Notes under the pieces: generated by a model
Databases searched by the model: none
What the model was told of the DNA's origin: nothing
Seen by the model: the letters and a program-made list of their open reading frames with translations, nothing else
Shown: in pieces, positions 54,216-63,199 of the stretch
How the letters are laid out: each line of letters begins with the position of its first letter
Position numbering within the stretch: the stretch's first letter is position 1
From: Yeosuana aromativorans
GTDB taxonomy: Bacteria > Bacteroidota > Bacteroidia > Flavobacteriales > Flavobacteriaceae
Length of the DNA: 64,000 bases
Assembly (NCBI RefSeq): GCF_014646655.1
Contig: NZ_BMNR01000002.1
Location: 647,942 to 711,941 of the forward strand
Direction: 5' to 3'
Position numbers and translations under genes: made by a program

Positions 54216-56402
54216 ATGGAAGTACAACAGTTTCAATACGATAATAAAATCGTAAAAAATTTCATCTATGCCACCATGCTTTGGGGCGTTGTGGGAATGT
54301 TGGTGGGCTTATTACTGGCCTTTTTATTTTTGTTTCCTACCTTAACAGAAGGCATATCATGGCTTAGTTTTGGTCGTTTAAGACCTTTACACACCAATGC
54401 CGTTATTTTTGCTTTTGTGGGAAATGCCATTTTTGCCGGTGTTTACTACTCGTCACAACGATTGCTTAAGGCGAGAATGTTTAGTGACACATTAAGTAAA
54501 ATCAATTTCTGGGGGTGGCAACTTATCATTGTTGGTGCCGCAATAACATTACCACTTGGTTTCACAACCTCTAAAGAATACGCCGAATTGGAATGGCCAT
54601 TTGATATCGCCATTGCTTTGGTTTGGGTGGTTTTTGGCTGGAACCTCATTGGAACCATTTTAAAAAGAAGACAACGCCATTTGTATGTAGCCATTTGGTT
54701 TTACATCGCCACATTTGTGACGGTTGCAGTACTTCATATTTTTAATAGTTTGGAGTTACCCGTTAGTGCCTTAAAAAGTTACTCGGTGTATGCAGGTGTG
54801 CAAGATGCCTTGGTACAATGGTGGTATGGTCACAATGCCGTAGCATTCTTTTTAACCACACCGTTCTTGGGACTGATGTATTATTTTGTGCCTAAAGCAG
54901 CCAACAGGCCTGTATATTCTTATAGATTATCTATTGTACACTTTTGGTCATTAATATTTATATATATATGGGCAGGACCTCATCACCTGTTGTATACTGC
55001 TCTTCCAGAATGGGCTCAAAACCTCGGTGTTGCATTCTCTGTCATGTTATTAATGCCGTCTTGGGGTGGTATGATAAACGGATTATTGACATTGCGTGGT
55101 GCCTGGGATAAAGTTAGAACTGACCCTGTTTTAAAATTCATGGTCGTGGCCATTACAGGTTATGGTATGGCAACTTTTGAAGGCCCAACGCTATCATTGA
55201 AAAACGTCAATGCCATTGCCCATTTTACAGACTGGATTATTGCCCACGTTCACGTTGGTGCTTTAGCTTGGAACGGATTCTTGACCTTTGGAATGATTTA
55301 TTGGTTGGTACCAAGATTATTTAAAACAAAACTATTTTCAACCGGATTGGCCAATCTGCACTTTTGGATAGGCACTTTAGGTATCATTATGTATGCGTTG
55401 CCTATGTATGTGGCTGGATTTACCCAAGCCAGTATGTGGAAACAATTCAATCCTGACGGTACATTAACCTATGGTAATTTCTTGGAAACGGTTACAGAAA
55501 TCATGCCTATGTACTGGATGCGTGCCATCGGTGGCACTTTATATATAACTGGTATGCTTATTTTGGTTTACAACATTATTGCAACCATTAAAGCTGGAAG
55601 TACTGTAACCGACGAATTAGCCGAAGCACCTGCATTGGAACGCGTTTCCAAAAAACGTTTGGCAGGCGAAGGATGGCATTCATGGTTAGAGCGCAAACCT
55701 GTTAAATTAACCATATTGGCCACTATCGCCATTTTAATTGGTGGAATTGTACAAATCATTCCAACAATCTTGGTTAAATCAAATATTCCAACCATAGCCA
55801 GTGTTAAACCATACACACCATTGGAACTTGAAGGACGTGATATTTATATCCGTGAGGGTTGTGTGGGTTGCCATTCACAAATGATTCGTCCCTTTAGAAG
55901 TGAAGTGGAACGCTATGGAGAATACTCCAAAGCGGGTGAATATGTCTATGACCATCCATTCCTTTGGGGTAGTAAACGTACCGGGCCGGATTTACATCGT
56001 GAAGGTGGTAAGTATTCTGACAACTGGCACTTAAACCATTTGTACGATCCGAGAAGCACCTCCAGTGGTTCCATTATGCCTAGTTATCCATGGCTTATCA
56101 AAAACAAACTTGACAAGTCTCAAACAGAGGCAAAAATGAAAACCATGGTCAGTCTTGGTGTGCCTTATACCGATGAGGATATTGCCAATGCCCAACAACA
56201 AATGGATGAACAAGGCACTCAAATAGAACAAAGTCTTTACAACGACCCAGATTTTGTTCAAAGCTATGAAGCCGACAAGAAAAATGCTGCCGAAAGTGGT
56301 AGTGAGTTTGTTGCAATGAAAGATCGGGAAATAGTCGCTATAATAGCCTATTTGCAACGATTGGGAACTGATATTAAAGTTAAAGATGTAACTAATAACT
56401 AA
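54216..56402 (+). CDS. ccoNO: cbb3 cytochrome oxidase, fused subunits I and II (CcoN-CcoO)
   Basis: A 728-residue fusion of the catalytic haem-copper subunit and the monohaem c subunit. The CcoN part has HTNAVIF (His59), YGHNAVAFF (His206), GPHHLLY (His256, His257) and the haem ligands in [10 protein letters not shown] (His344, His346). About 12 helices cover residues 1-460. A linker with one more helix (about 498-520) leads to the CcoO part with the haem c site Cys549-x2-Cys552-His553 in [15 protein letters not shown]. It reduces oxygen with high affinity. CcoN and CcoO are separate in proteobacteria; the fusion is a known Bacteroidota trait. Confidence 0.96.
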   Translation: MEVQQFQYDNKIVKNFIYATMLWGVVGMLVGLLLAFLFLFPTLTEGISWLSFGRLRPLHTNAVIFAFVGNAIFAGVYYSSQRLLKARMFSDTLSKINFWGWQLIIVGAAITLPLGFTTSKEYAELEWPFDIAIALVWVVFGWNLIGTILKRRQRHLYVAIWFYIATFVTVAVLHIFNSLELPVSALKSYSVYAGVQDALVQWWYGHNAVAFFLTTPFLGLMYYFVPKAANRPVYSYRLSIVHFWSLIFIYIWAGPHHLLYTALPEWAQNLGVAFSVMLLMPSWGGMINGLLTLRGAWDKVRTDPVLKFMVVAITGYGMATFEGPTLSLKNVNAIAHFTDWIIAHVHVGALAWNGFLTFGMIYWLVPRLFKTKLFSTGLANLHFWIGTLGIIMYALPMYVAGFTQASMWKQFNPDGTLTYGNFLETVTEIMPMYWMRAIGGTLYITGMLILVYNIIATIKAGSTVTDELAEAPALERVSKKRLAGEGWHSWLERKPVKLTILATIAILIGGIVQIIPTILVKSNIPTIASVKPYTPLELEGRDIYIREGCVGCHSQMIRPFRSEVERYGEYSKAGEYVYDHPFLWGSKRTGPDLHREGGKYSDNWHLNHLYDPRSTSSGSIMPSYPWLIKNKLDKSQTEAKMKTMVSLGVPYTDEDIANAQQQMDEQGTQIEQSLYNDPDFVQSYEADKKNAAESGSEFVAMKDREIVAIIAYLQRLGTDIKVKDVTNN

Positions 56403-56420
56403 TTCAAAAAGAAAGAAATC

Positions 56421-56612
56421 ATGTTGAAATTTGCTAAAAACTACATGGAAACCATTTCAGGCATTGAAATTTATCCAATTATATCTTTACTTATATTCTT
56501 CACGTTTTTTGTGATCCTTTTTTGGTGGGTGTTTACAGCCAAAAAAGACTATATCAAAACGGTGAGCCAACTTCCTTTAGACAATAACAACCAAAACGAT
56601 ATTATATCATGA
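56421..56612 (+). CDS. ccoQ: CcoQ-like small subunit of cbb3 oxidase
   Basis: A 63-residue single-pass protein. The helix IYPIISLLIFFTFFVILFWWVFTAKKDY with an aromatic FWWVF centre and the basic KKDYIK after it is typical of CcoQ/FixQ, which stabilises the assembled oxidase. Its stop overlaps the ccoP start by 4 bases (ATGA), so translation is coupled. Confidence 0.88.
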   Translation: MLKFAKNYMETISGIEIYPIISLLIFFTFFVILFWWVFTAKKDYIKTVSQLPLDNNNQNDIIS

Positions 56613-57565
56613 GAAATCTTATTCCATCCTATATTAGAGTTCCTTTAGTGTTCTTTATCATTTTCGGACTCGTAGAATACTTTGTTGATTCAGGCGAGGA
56701 ACCAGCGTTTATAAAATACCCAATAGTCCTATTATTTTTATTGTTGGTACTATTGGTTCTTATTGCCATTGAAGCCATTATTGGCGCTCTGGAAAACGTG
56801 ATGTTCCAAAGTTTAACCGAAGAAGGCAAGGCACGCTACATGGCATCAAAAAACAAAGTGCCACAGTTCAACTGGATTAAAAACCTCTATAAAAAATTAG
56901 TAGGCACTAAACCTATTGAAGAAGAACATGAACTTATTTTAGACCACAATTATGATGGCATTAAAGAATTGGACAATTCCTTACCGCCTTGGTGGCTATA
57001 TTCTTTTTACGCATCCATTGTGTTTGCAGCCGTTTATTTGATAAACTTCCATATTTTTGGAAATAACAGTCAATATGATGAATTGGCCGAAGAGTATAAA
57101 AAAGCTGAAATCAGTATAGCAGAATACAAAAAGAATGCGAAGGATTTGGTTGATATGAACACCGTAACACTCTTAACAGATGCTGCCGATTTAAATAGTG
57201 GTAAGGCTATTTTTATGCAAAACTGTATTCCTTGCCACATGGCTGATGGTGGTGGTGGTATTGGGCCAAACTTAACCGATAACCATTGGATTTTAGGTGG
57301 CGGTATTAAAAACGTTTTCCATACCATTACTGAAGGTGGCCGTGACGGAAAAGGCATGATAGCTTGGAAACAAAATTTCAAACCATCAGAAATTCAACAG
57401 GTTGCCAGTTATGTATTGTCATTACAAGGCACTACACCTGCCAACCCAAAAGCACCTCAAGGTGATATTATTTGGCCAGAAGAAAATGCACAACCTACTG
57501 CTGAAGCAACTACTGATTCTACCACTGTTGTAGTAGATTCAATAGCTCCAGCACCAACAAATTAA
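56609..57565 (+). CDS. ccoP: cbb3 oxidase c-type subunit CcoP, single haem
   Basis: A 318-residue membrane-anchored cytochrome c that passes electrons to CcoNO. It has three helices (about 10-26, 38-60 and 130-150), the family N-terminal domain with DHNYDGIKELDNSLPPWW (112-129) and one haem-binding site, Cys206-x2-Cys209-His210 (NCIPCHMADGGGGIGPNL). Proteobacterial CcoP carries two such sites; I find only one here. The methionine ligand is probably in GMIAWKQNF. A proline- and threonine-rich tail ends the chain. It overlaps ccoQ by 4 bases. Confidence 0.94.
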   Translation: MRNLIPSYIRVPLVFFIIFGLVEYFVDSGEEPAFIKYPIVLLFLLLVLLVLIAIEAIIGALENVMFQSLTEEGKARYMASKNKVPQFNWIKNLYKKLVGTKPIEEEHELILDHNYDGIKELDNSLPPWWLYSFYASIVFAAVYLINFHIFGNNSQYDELAEEYKKAEISIAEYKKNAKDLVDMNTVTLLTDAADLNSGKAIFMQNCIPCHMADGGGGIGPNLTDNHWILGGGIKNVFHTITEGGRDGKGMIAWKQNFKPSEIQQVASYVLSLQGTTPANPKAPQGDIIWPEENAQPTAEATTDSTTVVVDSIAPAPTN

Positions 57566-57578
57566 AATAAATTTATGG

Positions 57579-57610
57579 GCCAAGCATAAAAATTGTATTT
57601 TATACTTGGC
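57579..57610 (+). other. Long intercistronic hairpin between ccoP and ccoG
   Basis: A 13-bp stem (GCCAAGCATAAAA and its complement with one G-U pair) over a 6-nt loop. It lacks a T run afterwards on the plus strand, so it may be an RNA-stability or attenuation element rather than a terminator. Confidence 0.6.
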
Positions 57611-57635
57611 TCTTTCATCTACTTAGCAAACAAAA

Positions 57636-59060
57636 ATGGAGACCCCAGAAAACGAAAAATTCAGAGATTCAATAGGCACGATTACTGAAGAAGGTAAACG
57701 CGCTTGGGTATTTCCAAAAAAACCTCACGGCAAATTTTATGAGTACAGAAAACTGGTCAGTTATGTGCTTTTGATATTTTTATTTGCAGCGCCTTTTGTC
57801 AAAATCAATGGCAATCAGTTTTTGATGTTCAATATTTTAGAACGTCGTTTTAATATTTTTGGTTTTCCGTTTTGGCCTCAGGATTTCTACTTATTTGTAT
57901 TGTCCATGATTACAGGGGTCATTTTCGTCACGCTTTTTACGGTGGCTTTTGGACGCATCTTTTGTGGATGGATTTGCCCACAGACTATCTTCATGGAAAT
58001 GGTATTTAGACGTATTGAATATTGGATTGATGGCGATCGTGGCAAACAAATAAAATTAAAAAAACAGCCCTGGAATGCTGAAAAAATAAGAAAACGTTTA
58101 TTGAAATGGTTTGTGTTTTTGGTCATTTCCTTTGCTATTGCAAACGTGTTTCTAGCCTATTTAATTGGAGGCGACAAGGTTCTTCAATATATTGTTGAAG
58201 GCCCTTCAAAACACTTAAGCACCTTATTTCCTTTGTTGATTTTTACAGCTGTTTTCTATTTTGTGTTTGCTTGGTTTAGAGAACAAGTCTGTATTATTGC
58301 TTGCCCTTACGGACGACTGCAAGGCGTTTTATTGGACAATAAATCCATTGTTGTGGCTTATGACCACAAACGTGGCGAAGCAGAAAACGGAAGAAAAAAA
58401 TGGCGCAATAACGAAGATAGACAAGCATTGGGCTATGGTGATTGTATTGATTGTTTTCAGTGTGTGCATGTGTGCCCAACCGGTATTGACATCCGGAACG
58501 GAACGCAATTGGAATGCGTCAATTGTACGGCCTGTATTGATGAATGTGATGACATTATGGAAAAAGTAGGCTTTGAAAAAGGACTGATTCGATATGCCAG
58601 TGAAGCTGAAATAGAAAAGAAAGAGCCTTTTAAACTAACGGCACGAATGAAAGGGTATATTGCCGTGCTTGTCATTTTAATTGGAGTGCTCACTGGGTTG
58701 TTGTTTTTAAGAAATGATGTAGAAGCCACCGTGTTGCGTTTACCCGGACAATTGTATGAGCATAAAGCCAATAACATGATCAGCAATGTGTTTACCTATA
58801 AACTGGTCAATAAAACCACAAAGGAAATTGATGATGTTGTGCTGAAGCTCAGAAAATATAAAGGCACTATAAAATTAGTGTCCACAAAAGACAGTTTTAC
58901 AGTACCAGCTCAAGGCATTGCTGAAGGTACCTTGTTTATAGAAATCAATAAAAATGAACTGAAAGGTGACAAAAACAAATTAATGATTGAGGTTTACAGC
59001 CACGACAAACTGATAGAAACCACAACCGTTAACTTTTTAGGGCCAAGAAGTTATAACTAA
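57636..59060 (+). CDS. ccoG: CcoG (cbb3 oxidase accessory iron-sulfur protein)
   Basis: A 474-residue membrane protein of the CcoG/RdxA/FixG family, which reduces copper for delivery to the oxidase. Several helices are mixed with iron-sulfur motifs: FGRIFCGWICPQTIFMEMVFRRIEYWIDGDRGKQ, ACPYGRLQGVLLDN, and the ferredoxin pair GDCIDCFQCVHVCPTGIDIRNGTQLECVNCTACIDECDDIMEKVG. The C-terminal about 110 residues form the periplasmic Ig-like FixG domain (NMISNVFTYKLVNKT...). It is 70 bases beyond ccoP, with a long hairpin between. Confidence 0.95.
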   Translation: METPENEKFRDSIGTITEEGKRAWVFPKKPHGKFYEYRKLVSYVLLIFLFAAPFVKINGNQFLMFNILERRFNIFGFPFWPQDFYLFVLSMITGVIFVTLFTVAFGRIFCGWICPQTIFMEMVFRRIEYWIDGDRGKQIKLKKQPWNAEKIRKRLLKWFVFLVISFAIANVFLAYLIGGDKVLQYIVEGPSKHLSTLFPLLIFTAVFYFVFAWFREQVCIIACPYGRLQGVLLDNKSIVVAYDHKRGEAENGRKKWRNNEDRQALGYGDCIDCFQCVHVCPTGIDIRNGTQLECVNCTACIDECDDIMEKVGFEKGLIRYASEAEIEKKEPFKLTARMKGYIAVLVILIGVLTGLLFLRNDVEATVLRLPGQLYEHKANNMISNVFTYKLVNKTTKEIDDVVLKLRKYKGTIKLVSTKDSFTVPAQGIAEGTLFIEINKNELKGDKNKLMIEVYSHDKLIETTTVNFLGPRSYN

Positions 59061-59073
59061 AAAAATATACACC

Positions 59074-59520
59074 ATGAAATTTAATTGGGGAACCGGAATT
59101 GTTTTAGCATTTATAGGCTTTATAAGCTTTATCATGTACTTTGTTCTAACCATGAATTTTGATAAGAAATTCAATCATGATTTAGTGACCGAGGATTATT
59201 ATAAAGCTGAATTGGCCTATCAAAAAGACATTGACAAACAAAACAATGCCAAAACGCTCAAGGAAAACATCACCTACACAAAAACAAGTGACGGGTTGCT
59301 TATTGAGTTCCCACAAGATTTTGACGCCAAAAAAATTACCGGAAAAGTGTTCCTATACAGACCATCTAACAAACACTTGGATTTTGAAACTCCAATTTCA
59401 ATATCTGAACCTTATTTGCTCGTACCTGACAAACGTTTATTAGATGGTCGTTGGAACCTTACCGTTGATTGGCAATATAATGGAACACCTTATTTATACA
59501 AAGCCTCTATTACTTACTAA
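59074..59520 (+). CDS. ccoH: FixH/CcoH assembly protein
   Basis: A 148-residue protein with one N-terminal helix (WGTGIVLAFIGFISFIMYFVLTMNF) and a periplasmic beta domain. The sequence DLVTEDYYKAELAYQKDIDKQNNA after the helix is the family hallmark. The domain ends with GRWNLTVDWQYNGTPYLYKASITY. It is needed for cbb3 oxidase assembly. It starts 13 bases after ccoG, and the next gene starts 1 base after its stop. Confidence 0.93.
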   Translation: MKFNWGTGIVLAFIGFISFIMYFVLTMNFDKKFNHDLVTEDYYKAELAYQKDIDKQNNAKTLKENITYTKTSDGLLIEFPQDFDAKKITGKVFLYRPSNKHLDFETPISISEPYLLVPDKRLLDGRWNLTVDWQYNGTPYLYKASITY

Positions 59521-59521
59521 C

Positions 59522-60223
59522 ATGTTAATTTCAGCATTTGTATTGGGTTTACTGGGCAGCTTTCACTGTGTAGGCATGTGCGGCCCCATTGCATTTGTGC
59601 TGCCCGTAGATCGTTCCAATACTTATAAAAAAGTGTTACAGATTGGCATGTACCATTTTGGTAGGCTGCTGTCTTACAGCATTATTGGATTGGTTTTTGG
59701 ACTCATCGGCAAAGGCCTGTACCTATTTGGTTTTCAGCAACAACTTTCCATTATTATTGGTGTTATTATGATTGTTGCCGCCATTATTCCTTACAAAACA
59801 TTTAATAAATACAATCTATCCAAGCCCATTTATAGAATTATTTCAAAAGTTAAATCAGGTTTAGGAACGGCTTTAAAGAAAAAGACGCTGGATACCTTTT
59901 TAACCATTGGTTTTTTAAACGGCTTTTTACCATGCGGCTTGGTTTACATGGCTGTTTTTGGCGCCATTGCTTGGGGCAATGCTTTTAAAGGAAGCTTGTA
60001 TATGCTATTTTTTGGACTTGGAACCATCCCTTTGATGACAACTGCTATTTATTTTGGCCATTTTTTAAAAGGTACATTGCGCCAAAAAATACAGAAAGCC
60101 ATTCCTGTTTTTGTGATATTGATTGGTGCTCTTTTCATATTGCGTGGTCTTGGCTTGGGCATTCCTTACATATCACCTGCCCCAATTGTTGAAATGGCCG
60201 GTAGCTCTATGAATTGTCACTAA
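59522..60223 (+). CDS. TauE/SafE-like membrane protein of the cco cluster
   Basis: A 233-residue protein with six helices. I start it at MLISAFVLGLLGS (59522), directly after the ccoH stop; the longer frame from 59444 lies inside ccoH. The cysteine motifs GSFHCVGMCGPIAFVLP (12-28) and NGFLPCGLVYMAV (about 137-149) define the SafE-like (DsbD-related) branch often found at the end of cbb3 operons (CcoS/CcoH neighbours). It may carry copper or thiol-reducing power across the membrane. Last gene of the operon. Confidence 0.85.
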   Translation: MLISAFVLGLLGSFHCVGMCGPIAFVLPVDRSNTYKKVLQIGMYHFGRLLSYSIIGLVFGLIGKGLYLFGFQQQLSIIIGVIMIVAAIIPYKTFNKYNLSKPIYRIISKVKSGLGTALKKKTLDTFLTIGFLNGFLPCGLVYMAVFGAIAWGNAFKGSLYMLFFGLGTIPLMTTAIYFGHFLKGTLRQKIQKAIPVFVILIGALFILRGLGLGIPYISPAPIVEMAGSSMNCH

Positions 60224-60333
60224 ACCAACATTTTTTGCTTATTCCAAGCGGTACAAATTCAAACCCAAATTAATTTATATTTAATTTTAAAAACCTTACA
60301 TTTAATGAGATATAAAAATCAAATTAAATATAT

Positions 60334-60747
60334 ATGAAAAGACATGCAGAAGCCGTTTGGACTGGTACTGGAAAAGACGGAAAAGGACATTTAACAACTC
60401 AGAGCAAGGTTTTGAGCGAAACTCAATATTCATTCTCATCTCGTTTTGAAAACGGTATTGGAACAAATCCTGAGGAATTAGTGGCAGCGGCCCACGCAGG
60501 ATGTTTTACTATGAAACTGGCTTTTAACTTACAAGCCAAAAACCACACTCCGGAATCATTAAATACATCTTGCACCATTACGCTTGAAGATGGTGCCATA
60601 ACCAATTCGCATTTGGTGCTCAAAGCAAAAATTAGCGGAATTTCCAATGGGGAATTTGAGGAATTGGTTAAAGATGCCGAACAAAACTGTCCAATTTCAA
60701 AATTATTGAAAACAAAAATCACTGTCGATTTTACTTTGAACGGTTAA
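60334..60747 (+). CDS. OsmC-family peroxiredoxin
   Basis: A 137-residue OsmC-type protein that reduces organic hydroperoxides using two cysteines. The motif pair is AAAHAGCFTMKLAF (Cys50-range) and DAEQNCPISKLLKT, the typical spacing in this family. The start MKRHAEAVWTGTGKDGKGHLTTQS is normal for OsmC. Upstream about 110 bases are AT-rich and hold no Fnr-like box. It is convergent with uspA. Confidence 0.92.
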   Translation: MKRHAEAVWTGTGKDGKGHLTTQSKVLSETQYSFSSRFENGIGTNPEELVAAAHAGCFTMKLAFNLQAKNHTPESLNTSCTITLEDGAITNSHLVLKAKISGISNGEFEELVKDAEQNCPISKLLKTKITVDFTLNG

Positions 60748-60774
60748 AAAGCCAAAACATAACTTTATATAAAG

Positions 60775-60812
60775 AAAAAAAGGAACAGCTTTTAATAACT
60801 GTTCCTTTTTTA
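60775..60812. terminator. Bidirectional terminator between osmC and uspA
   Basis: AAAAAAGGAACAG pairs with CTGTTCCTTTTTT over a 10-nt loop. Confidence 0.88.
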
Positions 60813-60841
60813 AAATAGAGATTAGTCACTCAACCTATAAA

Positions 60842-61669
60842 TTATACTTTAAAAGTCATTACTGGTAGGCTGGCATGATTGGCAATATCTTCACCAATGC
60901 TTCCTTCCAGAAAATGCGCTATACCTTTTCTGCCATGTGTGGGAATGGCTATGATGTCTGCTCCTATTTTTTTTGAAAAATTCAATATGCCGCTTTCTGG
61001 AGTATAATCTGAAATGCAATGGAAATTTTGCATTTGTTTTAAATGTCCATCTGCTGTCATAAAAAAATCCTTGGCACTTTGCTCAATCTCATCACTACTT
61101 CTAAATCTATCATTTGGTAAATTGACATAGACGATTGTGATTTTTGCATCATTGAACATCTTAAGCACATTGATATAGGCCTTGATGGTTTCTTTACTAA
61201 AATCACAGGCAAAAACAACATTTTTAAAATCTACACTGGCTAATTCATTTTTAACTACCAATACCGGGATATTAGAACTTCTAACAACACGCTCCGTATT
61301 GGAGCCAATTACAAGTTCCTTAACACCGGTCACTCCATGGGACCCCATAACAACAAGATCTGCATGGTGTTTTAGGGCTACCTCATTAACTTCAGTAAAC
61401 ACCTTAAACTGCTTTATAATTGGTGTGATTTTAATGTGTTTTAAATAATCCTTTTTTAGGAATAATTTCAATTCTTGTTCTGCCAGTTTATGAAAGAACA
61501 AGGCTTTTTCTTTTTGGTCACCGCCTGTAGCTGTCAACATAATGTCCGACATTTCCAGCATATTCAAAACAATGATTTCAGTCTTGTTTTTTCGCGCCAA
61601 AGCGGCAGCGGCTTTTAACGCATGTTCTGAATGCTCTGAAAAATCTATGGGAACAATAATCTTTTCCAT
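60842..61669 (-). CDS. Tandem universal stress protein (UspA family)
   Basis: A 275-residue protein with two Usp domains. The first (1-143) has KIIVPIDFSEHSEHALKAAAALA and the nucleotide-binding MGSHGVTGVKELVIGSNTERVVRSSNIPVLVV (G-x2-G-x9-G-S/T). The second (about 150-275) ends IPTHGRKGIAHFLEGSIGEDIANHASLPVMTFKV, a looser match. Proteins of this type bind ATP and help cells survive stress, starvation or low oxygen. It follows hemN by 33 bases on the same strand and so probably shares the hemN promoter with its Fnr-like box. Confidence 0.92.
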   Translation of the reverse strand: MEKIIVPIDFSEHSEHALKAAAALARKNKTEIIVLNMLEMSDIMLTATGGDQKEKALFFHKLAEQELKLFLKKDYLKHIKITPIIKQFKVFTEVNEVALKHHADLVVMGSHGVTGVKELVIGSNTERVVRSSNIPVLVVKNELASVDFKNVVFACDFSKETIKAYINVLKMFNDAKITIVYVNLPNDRFRSSDEIEQSAKDFFMTADGHLKQMQNFHCISDYTPESGILNFSKKIGADIIAIPTHGRKGIAHFLEGSIGEDIANHASLPVMTFKV

Positions 61670-61702
61670 GACAACTTTTCTTTAATTTTCTTAAATGACG
61701 CT

Positions 61703-63067
61703 TTAAACGGTCATGGAAAACAATTGTACATCTGGGGTTTTTCGTTGCAATAATAAATCAAACGCCATACATATATTTCTCACAAAAGGTTGCCCTTTAG
61801 GTAAAACCTTTATGGATGTTGATTGGATTTCCAACAACTCATCCCGTTCCATTTCCTTAAGCTTCATCAACACCTCAGGAATTTCATCAAAACGCATGAG
61901 CTCCGCCTCCCATGAGGTTTCAAAACTGCACATCAAATTAAGAATGTGACGCCTTATGATTAAATCTTCCTCATTCAATATATGACCTCTGTAAACCGGT
62001 AATCTGTTTTGTTCCAATAGGTCATAATAGTCTTCAATCACTTTTACATTTTGGCCAAACCCATACCAGCTATCACCAATGGATGATACACCCAAACCTA
62101 TCATAGTTTGTGTTTTGGAGGCCGTATAGCCCATAAAATTTCTGTGCAAACTTTTGTTTTGCATGGACTTATAAAGAGAATCCGATGGCAATGCAAAATG
62201 GTCCATGCCAATTTCATGATAGCCTACCTCAGTCAACAGCTGTTTACCCAATTCATATTGTTGCCGTTTCAGTTCTGCTTTGGGTAAGTCAGAATCCTTG
62301 AACCCACGTTGACCGTTTCCTTTAATCCAAGGCACATGCGCATAACTGTAAAACGCCAATCTATCAGGGCATAACTCCTTAGTTTTTAAAATGGTTTGCT
62401 CTACGTGTTCCATGGTTTGAAACGGCAATCCAAAAATAATATCATGACCAACCGATGTATAACCAATTTCACGAGCTGTTTCTGTGGCTCGCTTAACATT
62501 TTCAAATGGTTGGATTCTGTGAATGGCTTTTTGAACCGTAATATTATAATCCTGAACACCGTAACTAACCCGCCTAAATCCAACATCGTACAGTGCTTGC
62601 AAATGAGCTTTTGTAGTATTGTTTGGGTGACCTTCAAAACTAAATTCATGTCCTTTTGCTACAACAGCATCTTTTAAAATACCGTTTATCAAGCGTTTTA
62701 AGTTTTCTGGCTTAAAAAAGGTAGGCGTTCCGCCACCAAGGTGCATCTCCTTTATGATTGGTTTTTCATCAAACAACTCTAAATACAAACCCCATTCCTT
62801 TAAAACGGCATCTATATAAGGTGATTCTACATCATGTTGTTTGGTAATACGTTTGTTACAGCCGCAAAACGTACATAAACTTTCGCAAAAGGGCATGTGA
62901 ATATACAAACTGATACCTTCTGAAGCATTGCTTTCATTAAATGATGTTTTTACTGATGACGTCCAGTTTTCCAAAGAAAATGTATCGTTATCCCAATACG
63001 GAACTGTTGGATAGCTTGTATAGCGCGGTCCCGCAATATTATACTTATTAATTAGTGACTTGTTCAT
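61703..63067 (-). CDS. hemN: Oxygen-independent coproporphyrinogen III oxidase
   Basis: A 454-residue radical SAM enzyme that decarboxylates coproporphyrinogen III to protoporphyrinogen IX without oxygen, in haem synthesis. The cluster motif is Cys61-x3-Cys65-x2-Cys68 with Cys70 (FCESLCTFCGCNKRI). The N-terminus NKYNIAGPRYTSYPTVPYW and GGGTPTFF, SFEGHPNNTT, RVSYGVQDYN and IFGLPFQT segments are diagnostic of true HemN, as opposed to the HemW-like paralogues that lack the NIPGPRYTSYPT stretch. First gene of a two-gene operon with uspA. A box identical to those of the cco genes precedes it. Confidence 0.95.
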   Translation of the reverse strand: MNKSLINKYNIAGPRYTSYPTVPYWDNDTFSLENWTSSVKTSFNESNASEGISLYIHMPFCESLCTFCGCNKRITKQHDVESPYIDAVLKEWGLYLELFDEKPIIKEMHLGGGTPTFFKPENLKRLINGILKDAVVAKGHEFSFEGHPNNTTKAHLQALYDVGFRRVSYGVQDYNITVQKAIHRIQPFENVKRATETAREIGYTSVGHDIIFGLPFQTMEHVEQTILKTKELCPDRLAFYSYAHVPWIKGNGQRGFKDSDLPKAELKRQQYELGKQLLTEVGYHEIGMDHFALPSDSLYKSMQNKSLHRNFMGYTASKTQTMIGLGVSSIGDSWYGFGQNVKVIEDYYDLLEQNRLPVYRGHILNEEDLIIRRHILNLMCSFETSWEAELMRFDEIPEVLMKLKEMERDELLEIQSTSIKVLPKGQPFVRNICMAFDLLLQRKTPDVQLFSMTV

Positions 63068-63084
63068 ACCTGTAATCTTGGTTC

Positions 63085-63092
63085 AAAATTAA
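63085..63092 (-). promoter_or_regulatory. -7 element of the hemN promoter
   Basis: Minus-strand TAATTTTG, a perfect TAnnTTTG match, 17 nt ahead of the start. Confidence 0.6.
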
Positions 63093-63114
63093 TTTAAAAC
63101 GTAATTGCAAAATA

Positions 63115-63128
63115 TGATAATAGTCATA
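63115..63128 (-). promoter_or_regulatory. Fnr-like box upstream of hemN
   Basis: On the hemN strand ATGAC-TATT-ATCAT. Centre 63121.5, exactly 33 nt from the centre of the hemN -7 element. Confidence 0.65.
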
Positions 63129-63199
63129 TTGATTTTTGCAAAAGGCTAAAAATAGCCTTAACTTTAATCGAAATTTAAATTAAAACTTAAAAAAACATT

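Noticed and set aside
63129-63199. Superoxide dismutase as a target of the Fnr-like box
   Set aside because: The nearest -7-like elements towards sod lie 14 or 42 nt from the box centre and are imperfect, unlike the exact 33 nt seen for hemN.
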